Below, piece by piece: positions 54,534-64,000 of a stretch of DNA of 64,000 bases; position 1 is the first letter of the stretch; every line of letters starts with the position of its first letter. The stretch is from Arthrinium phaeospermum (taxonomy: Eukaryota; Ascomycota; Sordariomycetes; Amphisphaeriales; Apiosporaceae). The position numbers and the translations under genes are program-made. The notes below the pieces were generated by a model that made no database searches, had not been told where the DNA came from, and was given only the letters and a program-made list of their open reading frames with translations. The stretch is taken from contig QYRS01000006.1 in the NCBI GenBank assembly GCA_006503535.1, positions 3,658,001 to 3,722,000 on the forward strand. Direction: 5' to 3'.

Positions 54534-55421
54534 ATGCACCTCTCCGCCCACAACTGGATGCGCCCCGAGCCGCTCGAGCACAGCCTCCAGCGCCTCCGCC
54601 AGCTGGGCTACACCAGCATCGAGCTCGCCGGCGAACCGGCCTGGTACCCCGTCGACGAGACGCGCGCCCTGCTGCAGAAGTACAGCATCCGGTGCTGGGG
54701 CACCGTCACGATCCAGTACGGCACCCGCGACCTGACCTCGGCCGACGCCGGCGAGCGCCGCGCCACGGTCCAGTACATGAAGGACTTCGTGGCCCTGTCG
54801 GCGGCGCTGGGCGGCGAGATCACCACCGTCGTCCCGGGGCGGGTGGGCAAGACGGTGGCGACGGCGGGGGCGGAGGAGGAGTGGGGATGGGTGGTCGAGT
54901 CGCTGCGGGAGGTGGCGGCGTTTGCGCAGGACCAGAAGATCCGCATCGGCATCGAGCCGCTCAACCGGTTCGAGACGCACTTTCTGAACCGCGTGGACCA
55001 GGCCCTGCTGCTGGCCGACGAGGTGGGGTTCGGCTGCGGCATCGCCTTTGACCCGTTCCACCTGGCGCTCGAGGAGCGTGACATGCTGGCGGCGATGCGG
55101 GCGTGCAGTGGGCGCATCGTCGACTTCCACGTCGCCGACAACAGCCGGCGGGCTGCGGGCGATGGTTCTTTTGACTGGCCCGCCATCATGAAGACGCTGG
55201 CCGAGACGGGCTACGACGGCGGGCTGGCGGTGGAGTGCATGCCGCCCATCGACCGGAGCCCCCTCGGCCGGTTCGGGGCGGCGCAATTGGAGACCAAGCC
55301 CCTCGACGTGCCGGCGGGGCAGCTACAGTTCATTGTTGATCACGGGTCCGCGGTGCTGTCAGACGAGTACTACACTCAGCTCTTGAAGACGTCGGCGGAG
55401 ACGATGAGGAGGTACATCTAG
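54534..55421 (+). CDS. Sugar isomerase/epimerase TIM barrel (tagatose/psicose 3-epimerase-like)
   Basis: Intronless, 295 residues starting at GAGATGC. Motifs follow the order of the D-tagatose/D-psicose 3-epimerase and related AP-endonuclease-2-type barrels: an N-terminal SIELAG strand, IGIEPLNRFETHFLN (metal Glu and substrate contacts), AFDPFHLALEE (metal Asp and His), VDFHVADNS (metal His), and GGLAVECMP (second catalytic Glu). This supports a two-Glu, metal-dependent C-3 epimerisation of a ketose or similar sugar in the cytosol. Length matches the family (about 290). There is no adjacent transporter or kinase. A sugar-phosphate substrate is also possible. Confidence 0.85.
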   Translation: MHLSAHNWMRPEPLEHSLQRLRQLGYTSIELAGEPAWYPVDETRALLQKYSIRCWGTVTIQYGTRDLTSADAGERRATVQYMKDFVALSAALGGEITTVVPGRVGKTVATAGAEEEWGWVVESLREVAAFAQDQKIRIGIEPLNRFETHFLNRVDQALLLADEVGFGCGIAFDPFHLALEERDMLAAMRACSGRIVDFHVADNSRRAAGDGSFDWPAIMKTLAETGYDGGLAVECMPPIDRSPLGRFGAAQLETKPLDVPAGQLQFIVDHGSAVLSDEYYTQLLKTSAETMRRYI

Positions 55422-55542
55422 ATCAGTCGCAGTTGTACTATACATTAGATAGACATGCTGTGATCATGATGGAAACGGGTTCAATGAGGACAGATATGGT
55501 GTTTAATATGTTGAAACCGAACAAAAAGAAAAAAAGAATGGC
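55422..55542. other. Short intergenic
   Basis: 3' region of the epimerase gene, ending in A-rich sequence that is the T-run of the adjacent minus-strand tRNA-like element. Confidence 0.4.
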
Positions 55543-55619
55543 GCTTTCGGTGGGAATCGAACCCACGCCAGATAATTCATTTCTGGCTCCTTACCAACTG
55601 CGCCAATTGGTACGAAAGT
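55543..55619 (-). tRNA. tRNA-like element, anticodon not resolved (possible degenerate tRNA)
   Basis: A 77-nt minus-strand element carries an intact T arm (GTGGG-TTCGATT-CCCAC) and a matching six-pair acceptor stem (CTTTCG/CGAAAG), with an A-C mismatch at the first pair. A T-run follows. The D arm seems to contain a partial duplication (CAATTGG/CAGTTGG). The hairpin CCAGA-x9-TCTGG gives a 9-nt rather than a 7-nt anticodon loop; GAA (Phe) would be the best in-register triplet, but position 37 is T. It may be a decayed tRNA, a tRNA-derived element, or an intron-containing gene that I could not parse. Confidence 0.5.
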
Positions 55620-58600
55620 CTTCATAGCGCTCGCAGTCTTCGTATGAAAGTTAGATAATATATTCAGTATTATATGCCGACCTGGCCCAGGTACCCCTAT
55701 GAAAGCCAGTCTTCAACAATCTCTTCTGCGACAGATTTCCATAGTTCGCAAACATGAGGTCCGTTACATCCCACAAAGTATCAACTTATGTACCTATTGC
55801 ACTCGTTCTGATGTCCCCAATATCTTCTTGACTTTTCAGGTGTGGCTACGGTTATTCTACAACGGGCTTCTCGTGATTTCAGGCGCACATCTCCCCATCG
55901 ATGCTCTTACGTGTAAACCGAGATCTGGTGTTATCTTCGCGGCTTTCTCTTCCGCCTCACCACTGGACCACACTTAGACCGGCCGACCTAAAACCGGGCT
56001 GCGATGATGCCAAGTCCACGTGTAGGGAATATCATACGCACCAAGAAAGCTGCACATATGCCGTGCCCATCAAGATAGACAGGGCGGCTGTTGCTTACTT
56101 CTGGTTGTTCTGTGCTCTTCGGGGTTTGTCTGTACCACAAGACAACCCCCAACTTGCGCGCCGCTGCCCATGCCCGGAACCGGCCCTCCGACCCGCCAGT
56201 CGGCTGCCCACCTGGAGCACGACAATGGGGAAAGTACTGATAAATTTAGGTTTGGGGGAGCTTGACTTTGACGGGCGTCGACCCCAAAGATGGTATTCGG
56301 GAATCCCCAACACGCAATGGCGTCGGGCGTATACAAATCTACATCCACACGCTGGGCACCCAGAGCCTCGGCGACAGTTGGGGCACGTGGTCCCGCTGCT
56401 CTGCAAGAACAGTATCGCCACAATACAGGCCCCGCGGTACGTATAAGTTGCGCCCTTGATCTTGTACGAGGAGAGGACCCTCTTATAGCATTATCTGAGT
56501 GTTGTAATCGACATGATGGTTGATATTGGCATCCATTGCAAGAGATCTCGGCATAACTCGGGCGTCGTGGGATCAGCCTCCTGTTTCACATTCTAGATGT
56601 TCGTCGAGAAGATCATTATCAACCCCAACTCGCGACTGACAGCGGGGCAGTCCTGGGTAAGATCCGACCCATCTCCCAGGCGACGGCCCATCCTGCTCGT
56701 GGACGAACACGAAGAGCTCGAGCCTATCTGCATATGCACCGACATGCCGCACGCTGGGGCACCCCGCCGACAGCGTGTCGGCGCTGGAAGATCTGTGGAG
56801 GCTGGGCATATTCGCCGACCACCTCTTCTGCAGCCTGTACGCGGAGATATGTACATAGGCAGCAGCATGCAGCAACAACGGAGGGGCAGTTTGGGGGTTG
56901 GGGTTTCGCGACGGAGAGATCTCCTGCCACCGCATATGTCGGTTAAGTTGGACACTGCCACCGGCCGATGAAAGCGGTGTGCAAGTAGCGCTACCCCATA
57001 CTCTTCATCTCTGATGTTAGTCGTACTCGATCGTCGGGTCCCCAACGTGTCGATATGCATGACATAGCCGACTTGTCGACCCAGTATCACGCCTTGGCCA
57101 GCCTCCTACACCGACACCTTTTGCTGTTTGTTGCGGGGGGTTGGCGGGCCATCCAGCACTCCAGCACTCCAGGCCAGACCCGTTGTTCGCACGTGATGGC
57201 TGGTTTGCCCGCACTCCGGCGCGGCGGTTCACGAAGATCGACGCCATCCTGCGGCCATCAGATGCTCGGTCTGCTGCATTTAGTCACCGCTGTCAGCTTC
57301 AAAGCGTGCATATGCGACCTACATTAGCGCCGCGATCCACGCATGCATTGCGCATCGCTGCTGCGGCCACGCGAAAACAGCAAGCCGGGCCCGATGGACG
57401 CTCGTACATACATACCACTTACGACTCGGTCGCACACCGACGCCTGCGCAACTACATGACGATCCTGTCACCAGCTGTGCCACCTCGTCTCCTGAAGCGC
57501 ATGGCGCGATTAGGAGGCGAGGTCGGCCGGGTCTTCGTTGCCGATGTGTCACGCCTCTCGAGGACGGACGGAACTGACGGGCCAGGGCCAACTAACCACG
57601 ACCAGCAGCAGCCTTCTACGGCACGGGTCTTTCACCCTCGTACTCGTACGACGAACTGGGGAACGACGATTGCACGCGATCAACGGTCGGAGACACCGGC
57701 AGCGCGGCCGGCCCCCCCTCAACACTAACTGGCCGACCGAACCCCTCCAGTTCTCGAAGCATGCCCAAAAGAGAAGAGAGGAGCGGGAGCGAGAGCCCAT
57801 AAGTTCTGGCGCCATGACGGGGCCAGGATTCCAAGTATAGGCCTCGGATCTGCCAGCTTTTGTCTCTAAGGGTATGATCTCAGCGAATTGAATGCCCAGT
57901 CCGTTTTCCCGCCCGTGGGATCTTGATCCATTGTTTGGTTTCGATATTACCGAAATGGATGGGGGTACGAGGCAAACAGGCAAGTGGGAATGGCAGCAAC
58001 AGTAGCAGCCGTGGTGGTGCAGGGCCGGACAAAGGCTTGATAGCCTACCCATTGCGGGTGGGCAAGCGGTCAGTGTCCTTGGTCTGTTCCTCAATGAATG
58101 GATTGGCGACCCAGCCAGCGGCAGGGTCTGGGGGGGTCTTGGGGGGGTCTTGAATTCAATATTCCACCTGCGCCCGGGCCTCTCTCACTAAACGCCAATC
58201 CATTGCGATTGGTCCAATATTTGCGGAACACGGACACACGGTGCTTTTTCCAAGGAAGACAGGATCAATATTGACATTTGACAGTGACAGCAGGCAGAGC
58301 ATTGGCAGGTGCATCAATCATTTCAATCATTGGCAGGCAATCAATCTGCATCGGCTTGCATCATACACTTCATGCACATCTCGACCTGGCTGGGTCACGC
58401 AGTAACGCATTCCGCCGGCCGGCTGTTTAGTAGGTTACACATTCCGTAGCAGAGTTAGTGAATCAGGCGCATGCATTGAGGGCAAGCAGCAAGATTGAGG
58501 TCGGGCATGCCGACTCGTGATGGGCAGATGGGAGGGGTGCCTGGATCGAGATGCGGATTGGCGGGTAAAGCAGGCCGGGATGTTTTTATTCAATACAATT

Positions 58601-59925
58601 TTCCAGAAGGTCCCAAGGTCCTTTCTAGCCTAGGTCCAAGGAAGCAGATGATGTTCTGCCTAGGCACAGATCCTAGCTGGACGACGGGGACTAGTCGAGG
58701 GGCTCTTGGCACTTGGCTCTCTCTCGAAGAAGTGAATCCACAACGCTATCCACTCGTGTGGTGCGTGCCTGGAAATCACACACAAAGGCCGACGACGTGC
58801 AGCGCTAGCACCGCGCCGTAGCCCATGGCCATGCAGGAACCAGCAGGACCTCATTTCGTGGCACGCACGCGAACGAGCGAATGACTCGGCTTGTTCTGCG
58901 TCTGGCCAATTTCCACTGTGCGCTACCCCTCCACGCATACGCAGTACCTACATACAAGAAGCCCCCCCAAATCAAAACAAAAACAAAAAGGGCGAGAAGG
59001 CCGCGACTTGCGACGACGGGCGCCGACCGGCGAAACTCTGCCTCTGGTCATTCCTGGCCGTTGCGACAATGGCGGCAGGTGGGAAATGTTTGAAGCGGCC
59101 TGAGCCACCATTGCTCCGGCAGCACCACGCAGAATCCAAAACAGCAGTTGCAGCAACGGCCAGTCATGGTCTCATCGGATGAATGCTGTTACTGTGTATG
59201 GCAGCTGGCTGCAGAACTGTGAGTAGGTACAGAGAGGTGGGGCGGCGGAGACGTAATGCCCAGGCTGCCAGGCTGCCAGGAGCTATGGCTTTTGGGATTA
59301 GGGGGCCCAGTAGGGGCCGGTCGGAGCCAGTAGGGGCAGTAGGGGGCACCAACTGGGGGCCACGCCGACGAGTAGCCTCCTGCCTCCTGCCTATTGCTAC
59401 AGGCTTTTTGGGTTGGTGGTGGTATTTTTAATATGAAACCCAGGGGCCAGTTTCATGCGGGCACGATGGATTGCAAAGTAAAAGTGCAAGTGAACAGATT
59501 CCAGTCACTGTCTATCAATTCCGTCAATCTTGACTGTCAATCAATTGATGAGCTACATCCATTACGCATCGCACGTGATCTCATCTCATCTCGCGGTTCC
59601 CTATCCAAGCCCGTCCATTCTATCCTCTCGGCTGGGTTGATGGTTGCTGGTCTTGATTGCTAAACATTCCACCACCCACTTTCTGTCTCTCTTCTTTTTT
59701 CCTGTGTATCATTCGACAACAAACCATATCACCATTGTAATCTTGATTCCTTCGCTTTCATCCATTTCCTAACCTACCATTCAACTAAAGAACTAAGAGC
59801 TCGCCTACGCCCATTGTTCGCTAGGATGCGATCTGGCTTCCACGTCGACTCCTTTTTGATGTGCTGAGTAACTACCGCGTCGACTATCAACTAACAACAA
59901 CACCACGTCGACCGCCATCCATCCA
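55620..59925. other. Gene-poor 4.3-kb stretch
   Basis: Between the tRNA-like element and the disordered acidic protein gene. Many open frames on both strands are G/C-driven and lack starts, codon bias or motifs. G-rich short repeats lie near 58121-58152 and 59259-59350. The last 200 bp form a pyrimidine/CA-rich leader of the following gene. Confidence 0.5.
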
Positions 59926-62064
59926 ATGGCAGGCAAACACGACTCCGCGACCGCCACAGCCACAGCAACCGAAGCATCATGGCGGCCCTTTGCGCAGAAG
60001 CTGTCGGGCTTCATGCGGCACGGGTCGACAAAGAACCGCAAGGTGTCGCCGTCGCAGCCCGTCCAGAACGTCGGCGACATTGACCGGCGGTCCGTCTTCA
60101 AGCTGGGGCGCAACAGCAGCTACAAGGCCCCCTCGGCCACCGAGACCACCTTCGAGTTCAAGCCGCTCGAGGTCGACATATCCAAGCTCGAGAGCATGCG
60201 CCTGGCCGAGGGCTGGCTCGAGAAGGAGCCGCCGCCCAAGAAGCCCGACCCGGAGCAGCTCAAGAAGAAGCCCCTGCCCCAGCCGCCCCCGCCCTCCTCC
60301 TCTACCCCCATTGCCGACCTGTTTGCGTCCAAGGCCGAGTTCGACTCGGGGCTGTCGCTGTCGACCCGCCGCCATACGCACCTGTTTCTTGACCGTGCCG
60401 CGGCGGCCAGCAATAACGACGCCCAGACAATCGCGCGTAAACCCGTCCCCACATCGCCCGCGCCCACCACCACCACAACAAAAACAACAACAACCACCGA
60501 GACAAGGCAACCCCCAGCCACACACCCAGCCACATATAGCATCCTGGAGCGCGGCCGGCCGGTGGAGCCCAAGGACGTGATTCCCGCCGAGCCCGTCGCC
60601 GCGCTCCCCACCGAGTTGCAGTCGAGCATCGCCCAGAAGCGGCGCTCGCTGCAGTCGAGCCAGAGCAACGCGGGGCCCAGCACGTCGTGGTCCAGCGCCT
60701 CGAAGCCCACGCTCGGCGGGCTGGACAACCGCCACTCCATGTTCGCCGCGCCGGTCGCCGCCTCGACGACGGGCCGGATCGAGGCCGGCGAAAGCGCGTC
60801 GCGGCCCACGACGCGCAGCGCCCCGGCCAACCCGCTGGACCGGATCCAGGCCTGGCAAAAGTCCATCACCTCGGCGCCCGTGGCGCCCCCGCCCTCCAAC
60901 GCCGTCGGCACCCCGCAGGCCTCGGCGCCCGTCCGCAAGGTCTCGCCGCGCGGCCTCGCCGGCAACCGGCTCGCCTGGATCCGCGAGCTCGAGGAGAAGA
61001 AGTCCAACGACCTGCGCAAGGACATTGGCGTGCTTAAGAAGCAGGCCGGCGGCGTGTCGAGCAAGCTGGCCATGTTCGAGAACAAGGGCAACAACGGCAG
61101 CAGCGCTGCGCCCACCAGCAACCCGCGCATGCCCCCGCTGAGCCGCTCCAACTCGACGACCAGCCGCATGTCCTCGGTCGGCCTCAAGTCCACCACCACC
61201 AACCAGGACAACGCCACCGCCACCCCGCGCACCTCGATTGACACCACCCGCTCCAGCGTGCACCGCAACTCGGGCGTCATGAGCTACTACGACGACTCCT
61301 TCCGCGAGAAGATGGAGGGTCTCGTGTCGCAGCTGGCCGAGAAGGACGACGAGGAGAAGAACAAGGCCAACCCCGCGCCGAGGAAGCGCCGCATCACGGC
61401 CTCGTTTGTGTCGGTCGAGGGCGGCCGCAAGGCGGCCCAGGCCATGGCCGCCGCGATGCTGTCGGGCGAGAAGCCCCAGGTCGCGGCCGATTCTGAGGCC
61501 AAGGCGGAGGAGGAGAAGCCTGTGGCGGCTGAGGAGGAATCTAGCAAGGAGGAAGCCAGCAAGGAGGAAGTCAGCAAGGTCGAGGCCGAGGAGCCTGTCC
61601 CCGCTGCCGAGCCTGAGCAGGCTGAGGCGCCCGTTGAGGCCGAGAAGGTGGAAGAGACCGCCGCGCCGGCGGAAGAGGAGGTTGCTGCCGCTGAGACCCC
61701 GGCTGAGGTCGAGGCCCAGCCTGAGGCGGCGGCCCCTGAAGTCGCCGAGGAGAAGGTTGCCGAGGAGGTCCCGACTCAAGAGGAGCCCGTCGTTGCTGAG
61801 CCCGAGCCCGAGGTTGCCGCCGAGCAGTCCGAGCCCGTCGTCGAGGAGGCCGCCGAGGCCCCCGTCGAGGAGGTCGCCGAGGAGGCCGCCGAGGCCCCCG
61901 TGGCGGAGCCGGTTGTCGAGCAGGAGACCAAGGAGGCCGAGGCCGCTGTCGAGGTCCCCCTGCCCGAGTCCGACGACGAGGCCACCGTCGCCGACGAGAA
62001 GAGCGTCTTCGAGAGCGTCTTTGAGGATGCCGTCGAGGACCAGCAGGCCAAGACTGACATCTAA
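59926..62064 (+). CDS. Long disordered protein with acidic Glu/Ala/Val/Pro C-terminus
   Basis: Intronless, 712 residues. The N-terminus (about 1-60) has an RHGSTKNRKVSPSQP-type basic Ser/Thr motif and a conserved-looking DIDRRSVFKLGRNSSYKAPS segment. A WLEKEPPPKKPDPEQ segment follows. The middle is Ser/Pro/Thr-rich with short LDRIQAWQKS and LAWIRELEEKKSNDLRKDIG helices. From about residue 523 the chain is an acidic repeat of Glu, Ala, Val and Pro. There is no signal peptide, no membrane segment and no catalytic motif. Third positions are strongly GC-biased, and the leader is CA/CT-rich. The antisense open frame on the same DNA is a by-product of this GC bias. Function unknown; a cytoskeletal or scaffold role is possible but not shown. 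Confidence 0.7.
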   Translation: MAGKHDSATATATATEASWRPFAQKLSGFMRHGSTKNRKVSPSQPVQNVGDIDRRSVFKLGRNSSYKAPSATETTFEFKPLEVDISKLESMRLAEGWLEKEPPPKKPDPEQLKKKPLPQPPPPSSSTPIADLFASKAEFDSGLSLSTRRHTHLFLDRAAAASNNDAQTIARKPVPTSPAPTTTTTKTTTTTETRQPPATHPATYSILERGRPVEPKDVIPAEPVAALPTELQSSIAQKRRSLQSSQSNAGPSTSWSSASKPTLGGLDNRHSMFAAPVAASTTGRIEAGESASRPTTRSAPANPLDRIQAWQKSITSAPVAPPPSNAVGTPQASAPVRKVSPRGLAGNRLAWIRELEEKKSNDLRKDIGVLKKQAGGVSSKLAMFENKGNNGSSAAPTSNPRMPPLSRSNSTTSRMSSVGLKSTTTNQDNATATPRTSIDTTRSSVHRNSGVMSYYDDSFREKMEGLVSQLAEKDDEEKNKANPAPRKRRITASFVSVEGGRKAAQAMAAAMLSGEKPQVAADSEAKAEEEKPVAAEEESSKEEASKEEVSKVEAEEPVPAAEPEQAEAPVEAEKVEETAAPAEEEVAAAETPAEVEAQPEAAAPEVAEEKVAEEVPTQEEPVVAEPEPEVAAEQSEPVVEEAAEAPVEEVAEEAAEAPVAEPVVEQETKEAEAAVEVPLPESDDEATVADEKSVFESVFEDAVEDQQAKTDI

Positions 62065-62485
62065 GCGACTTTGCCTGAAGCGACTTTGCAATTTCCATCA
62101 CATCATCTCGGGACCAGCGGCGCAACTCTTTTTACCACCTATAACCTTACGTTTGAATGACCACCTACAACAAGCTATCTATTACCCTTTTTATCCTCTT
62201 TATAGCTGTATGTATATACCCAAGACCTTCTAAATATACAGCCACACTACCTACTTGTACCACCATTGCCCCGAGTTTACGGGCTCCCAGCGAGCATAGA
62301 TTAATAATATCGGAAATGGACTACATAATGTTGTTGCGTGAGAAGTGACATGATGGATTGCTGACTATGGTACAATGTGACTCGTGCCCATCAATACTCT
62401 TCTGACGTGCCATTAAAGTATGTACTAAAAGCTCAGATAGGTCTTACTGAGCCCATCTCACATCCTATCCGTCACCCAAATAACC
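62065..62485. other. Intergenic between convergent genes
   Basis: 3' regions of the disordered protein gene and the AA9 gene. No coding signal. Confidence 0.5.
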
Positions 62486-63237
62486 TCAACACTGGAAGAC
62501 GCTGGGCCCCGCCGGCTGGTAGGCCCGGCCGCCCGTGTTGTAGATGTTGACGGCGAGGCCCGGGTCCGACGCCTTGTAGGCCCCCGGGAACGCGACGAGG
62601 TTGCTCGGCGTCTTGGCGCCGGAGCCGCCCGAGACGTGGACCTGGGCGCACGAGATGTAGAACTGGGCGCCGCCGGGGCTCGAGGCGCCGTGCAGGGCCA
62701 CGTGCTCGATGCGGTACAGGTAGTCGCCCTCGGCCAGGCAGCGGGGCACGGGCAGGGCAAAGGAGGACTGCCCCTCGGTCGTCCACTGGTAGCCCCCGTT
62801 GGCGCTCGCGGGCATGTCCTGGTACACCTTGAACCAGACGCTGCCGCTGCCGTCCCAGGTCTTGACGTCGGCGCCCGCGGGGACTTTGGCCATGTAGGCC
62901 GACATGGCGCCCGGGTGGAAGAGGCCCGGCGCCGAGTTCCAGGTGATGGTGGAGCCCGCCTGCACGTTGGCCACGCCCGCGGCGCCGCCCGAGAGCTGGA
63001 AGCAGCGGATCGCCGTCGAGCCGACGTCGGTGACGGGGCCGTTGCTCTGCCAGTTCTGCGTCTTGCGCACGACGGCCCAGTCGCTCGTGCCCGAGATCTT
63101 GGGGAAGGTGTCTGTGGGGGGATGGAGGTTAGATTTGATCGCGAGAGAGTAGAGAGGGAGACTAGGAGCAAATGTGTTTACTTACAGTGTGCCGACGCCA
63201 GCGAGGCGAACAGCGCCGTGATGGTGGCGGACTTCAT
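62486..63237 (-). CDS. Lytic polysaccharide monooxygenase AA9 (second copy)
   Basis: Two exons, 63237-63186 and 63111-62486, around a 74-nt GTAAGT...CAG intron give 225 residues. The signal peptide is 1-16, and the mature protein begins HYTFPKIS, the classical AA9 start in which H17 is the first copper ligand. LFHPGAMSAYMAK holds the second histidine, and EHVALHGASSPGGAQFYISCAQV gives the axial-site region with Q-x-Y. No CBM1; it ends SVFQC, as in some one-domain AA9s. It differs substantially from the AA9 at 39.9-40.6 kb, so the two are paralogues of different subgroups rather than a recent duplication. Extracellular oxidative cleavage of cellulose or hemicellulose is expected. Confidence 0.94.
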
Positions 63238-64000
63238 GTTGTGGTCAAGATGTGGAATCTCGGGTTGCGCGAGTTGCAGGTCAGTCCAGTGGTCGTCCAA
63301 GATGATTCCTGAGCGTGACAGCTAATGGGGTCTACGGGGTTTTGTCGGAGGGCCTCTGAGCATAAGTAGTCAAAAGAGACACCCTTTGCGCGGATCTTGG
63401 GGAATCTCTTGGCTTTCCTAATCGGGCGCTGTCAAAGGGTCTTGGTCCCGAGAAATGCAACGTCCCAAGGTAGTAACGCCTCCCAGGGTAGCAATGGCTC
63501 CGGCTAAATGCAGGCCACCTTGGCATACAACCGGGTGGCCAATCACGGCGCTTGGGGTCAAAGTGAAGGGCACCTTGCGAGTTCTATTAATATGCTACAG
63601 CAAATTGGTTTTGCTGTCTATCTCTTGAGGTTGTGTCGCATGATGGCCAGCCAGTGTCTGTCAGTCACCCCTTTCGGCCAGGCTCCATCGCACTGGTTGC
63701 TCATGAGGTATATGGTACTAGCTTATCATGACAGTGCTGGCGGGTTGATTTGCCCATGTAGCTCTGCGAGTGATACGGCAATACCAAATTGGGTACTTTA
63801 ACACCCTATCTATGCTCTGCCCAACCTGAATCTAGCTTCGTGATTGGTCGGCAAGGAGCAGCTGGTGCCGAAGTAGGCAAAGGGGCTAGCCACAATCTCG
63901 TCGTGTCTTGGCGCCTTGAGTATGAAGCCTAGGCCATCTTTGGCTTCACGAGCCATATCCTCAGACCTGTCACCCAAGATAAAGAACTGAGGACGCCAAA
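63238..64000. other. Intergenic to window end
   Basis: Upstream DNA of the AA9 gene. No gene seen; an incomplete gene could begin beyond the edge. Confidence 0.45.

Noticed and set aside
59977..62091. 704-codon minus-strand open frame opposite the disordered protein gene
   Set aside because: It is open because of GC-rich third positions in the sense gene. It is Leu/Gly/Arg-rich with no plausible protein signature, and the plus-strand reading has the codon bias and motifs.
1..64000. CRISPR arrays, insertion sequences, prophage or retrotransposon genes
   Set aside because: No repeat-spacer arrays, transposase DDE/DDD motifs, reverse-transcriptase motifs or long terminal repeats were seen; the sequence is eukaryotic.

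Overview
The window looks like nuclear DNA of a filamentous ascomycete, probably a GC-rich, plant-biomass-degrading Sordariomycete. Its genes carry 47-93 nt GT-AG introns with CTAAC-type branch sites, and their third codon positions are GC-rich. The families present are typical fungal ones: CBM1-GH10 xylanase, GH54-CBM42 arabinofuranosidase, AA9 LPMOs, an AA8 cytochrome, DUF1996, MYND-DUF4470 and PEX16. The placement near Chaetomiaceae/Sordariales is my inference from this repertoire, not a database result.

Layout. 0-4 kb: an isolated class I terpene cyclase (+) and a tiny secreted peptide gene (-). 4-8 kb: GH54-CBM42 arabinofuranosidase (-). 8-12 kb: a large acidic orphan protein with a HicA-like C-terminus and an apparent one-base frameshift, then a small membrane protein. 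13-18 kb: a block of small secreted proteins (a deaminase-fold protein with HAE...CxxC, a six-cysteine protein and a seven-cysteine protein) interleaved with an F-box-like protein. 18-24 kb: a cupin, then a UPF1-like SF1 helicase with zinc knuckles, split by an in-frame TAG directly followed by ATG. 24-33 kb: CBM1-GH10 xylanase, alpha/beta hydrolase, MYND-DUF4470 protein and a 2OG-Fe(II) oxygenase-like protein, all on the minus strand. 33-38 kb: a 5.2-kb stretch without recognisable genes. 38-47 kb: PEX16, AA9 LPMO, a membrane protein with a cysteine-rich ectodomain, a free-standing AA8 cytochrome and a secreted DUF1996 protein. 47-56 kb: tRNA-Arg(ACG), a secreted YtcJ-like amidohydrolase, a Fungal_N/TPR-like protein, a sugar epimerase-like TIM barrel and an irregular tRNA-like element. 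56-64 kb: a 4.3-kb gene-poor stretch, a long disordered acidic protein and a second AA9 LPMO.

How it works together. Six secreted genes fit an arabinoxylan/cellulose-degrading programme: GH54 and GH10 for hemicellulose backbone and side chains, two AA9 oxidases, the AA8 cytochrome as a possible electron donor, and DUF1996. They are scattered among unrelated genes rather than forming one operon-like cluster. The 13-18 kb secreted block reads more like effector or antagonism genes. Two genes (the HicA-like protein and the helicase) each carry one reading-frame-breaking difference, so pseudogenisation or assembly error should be separated there. All exon boundaries were deduced by eye from splice motifs and reading frame and have no transcript support.
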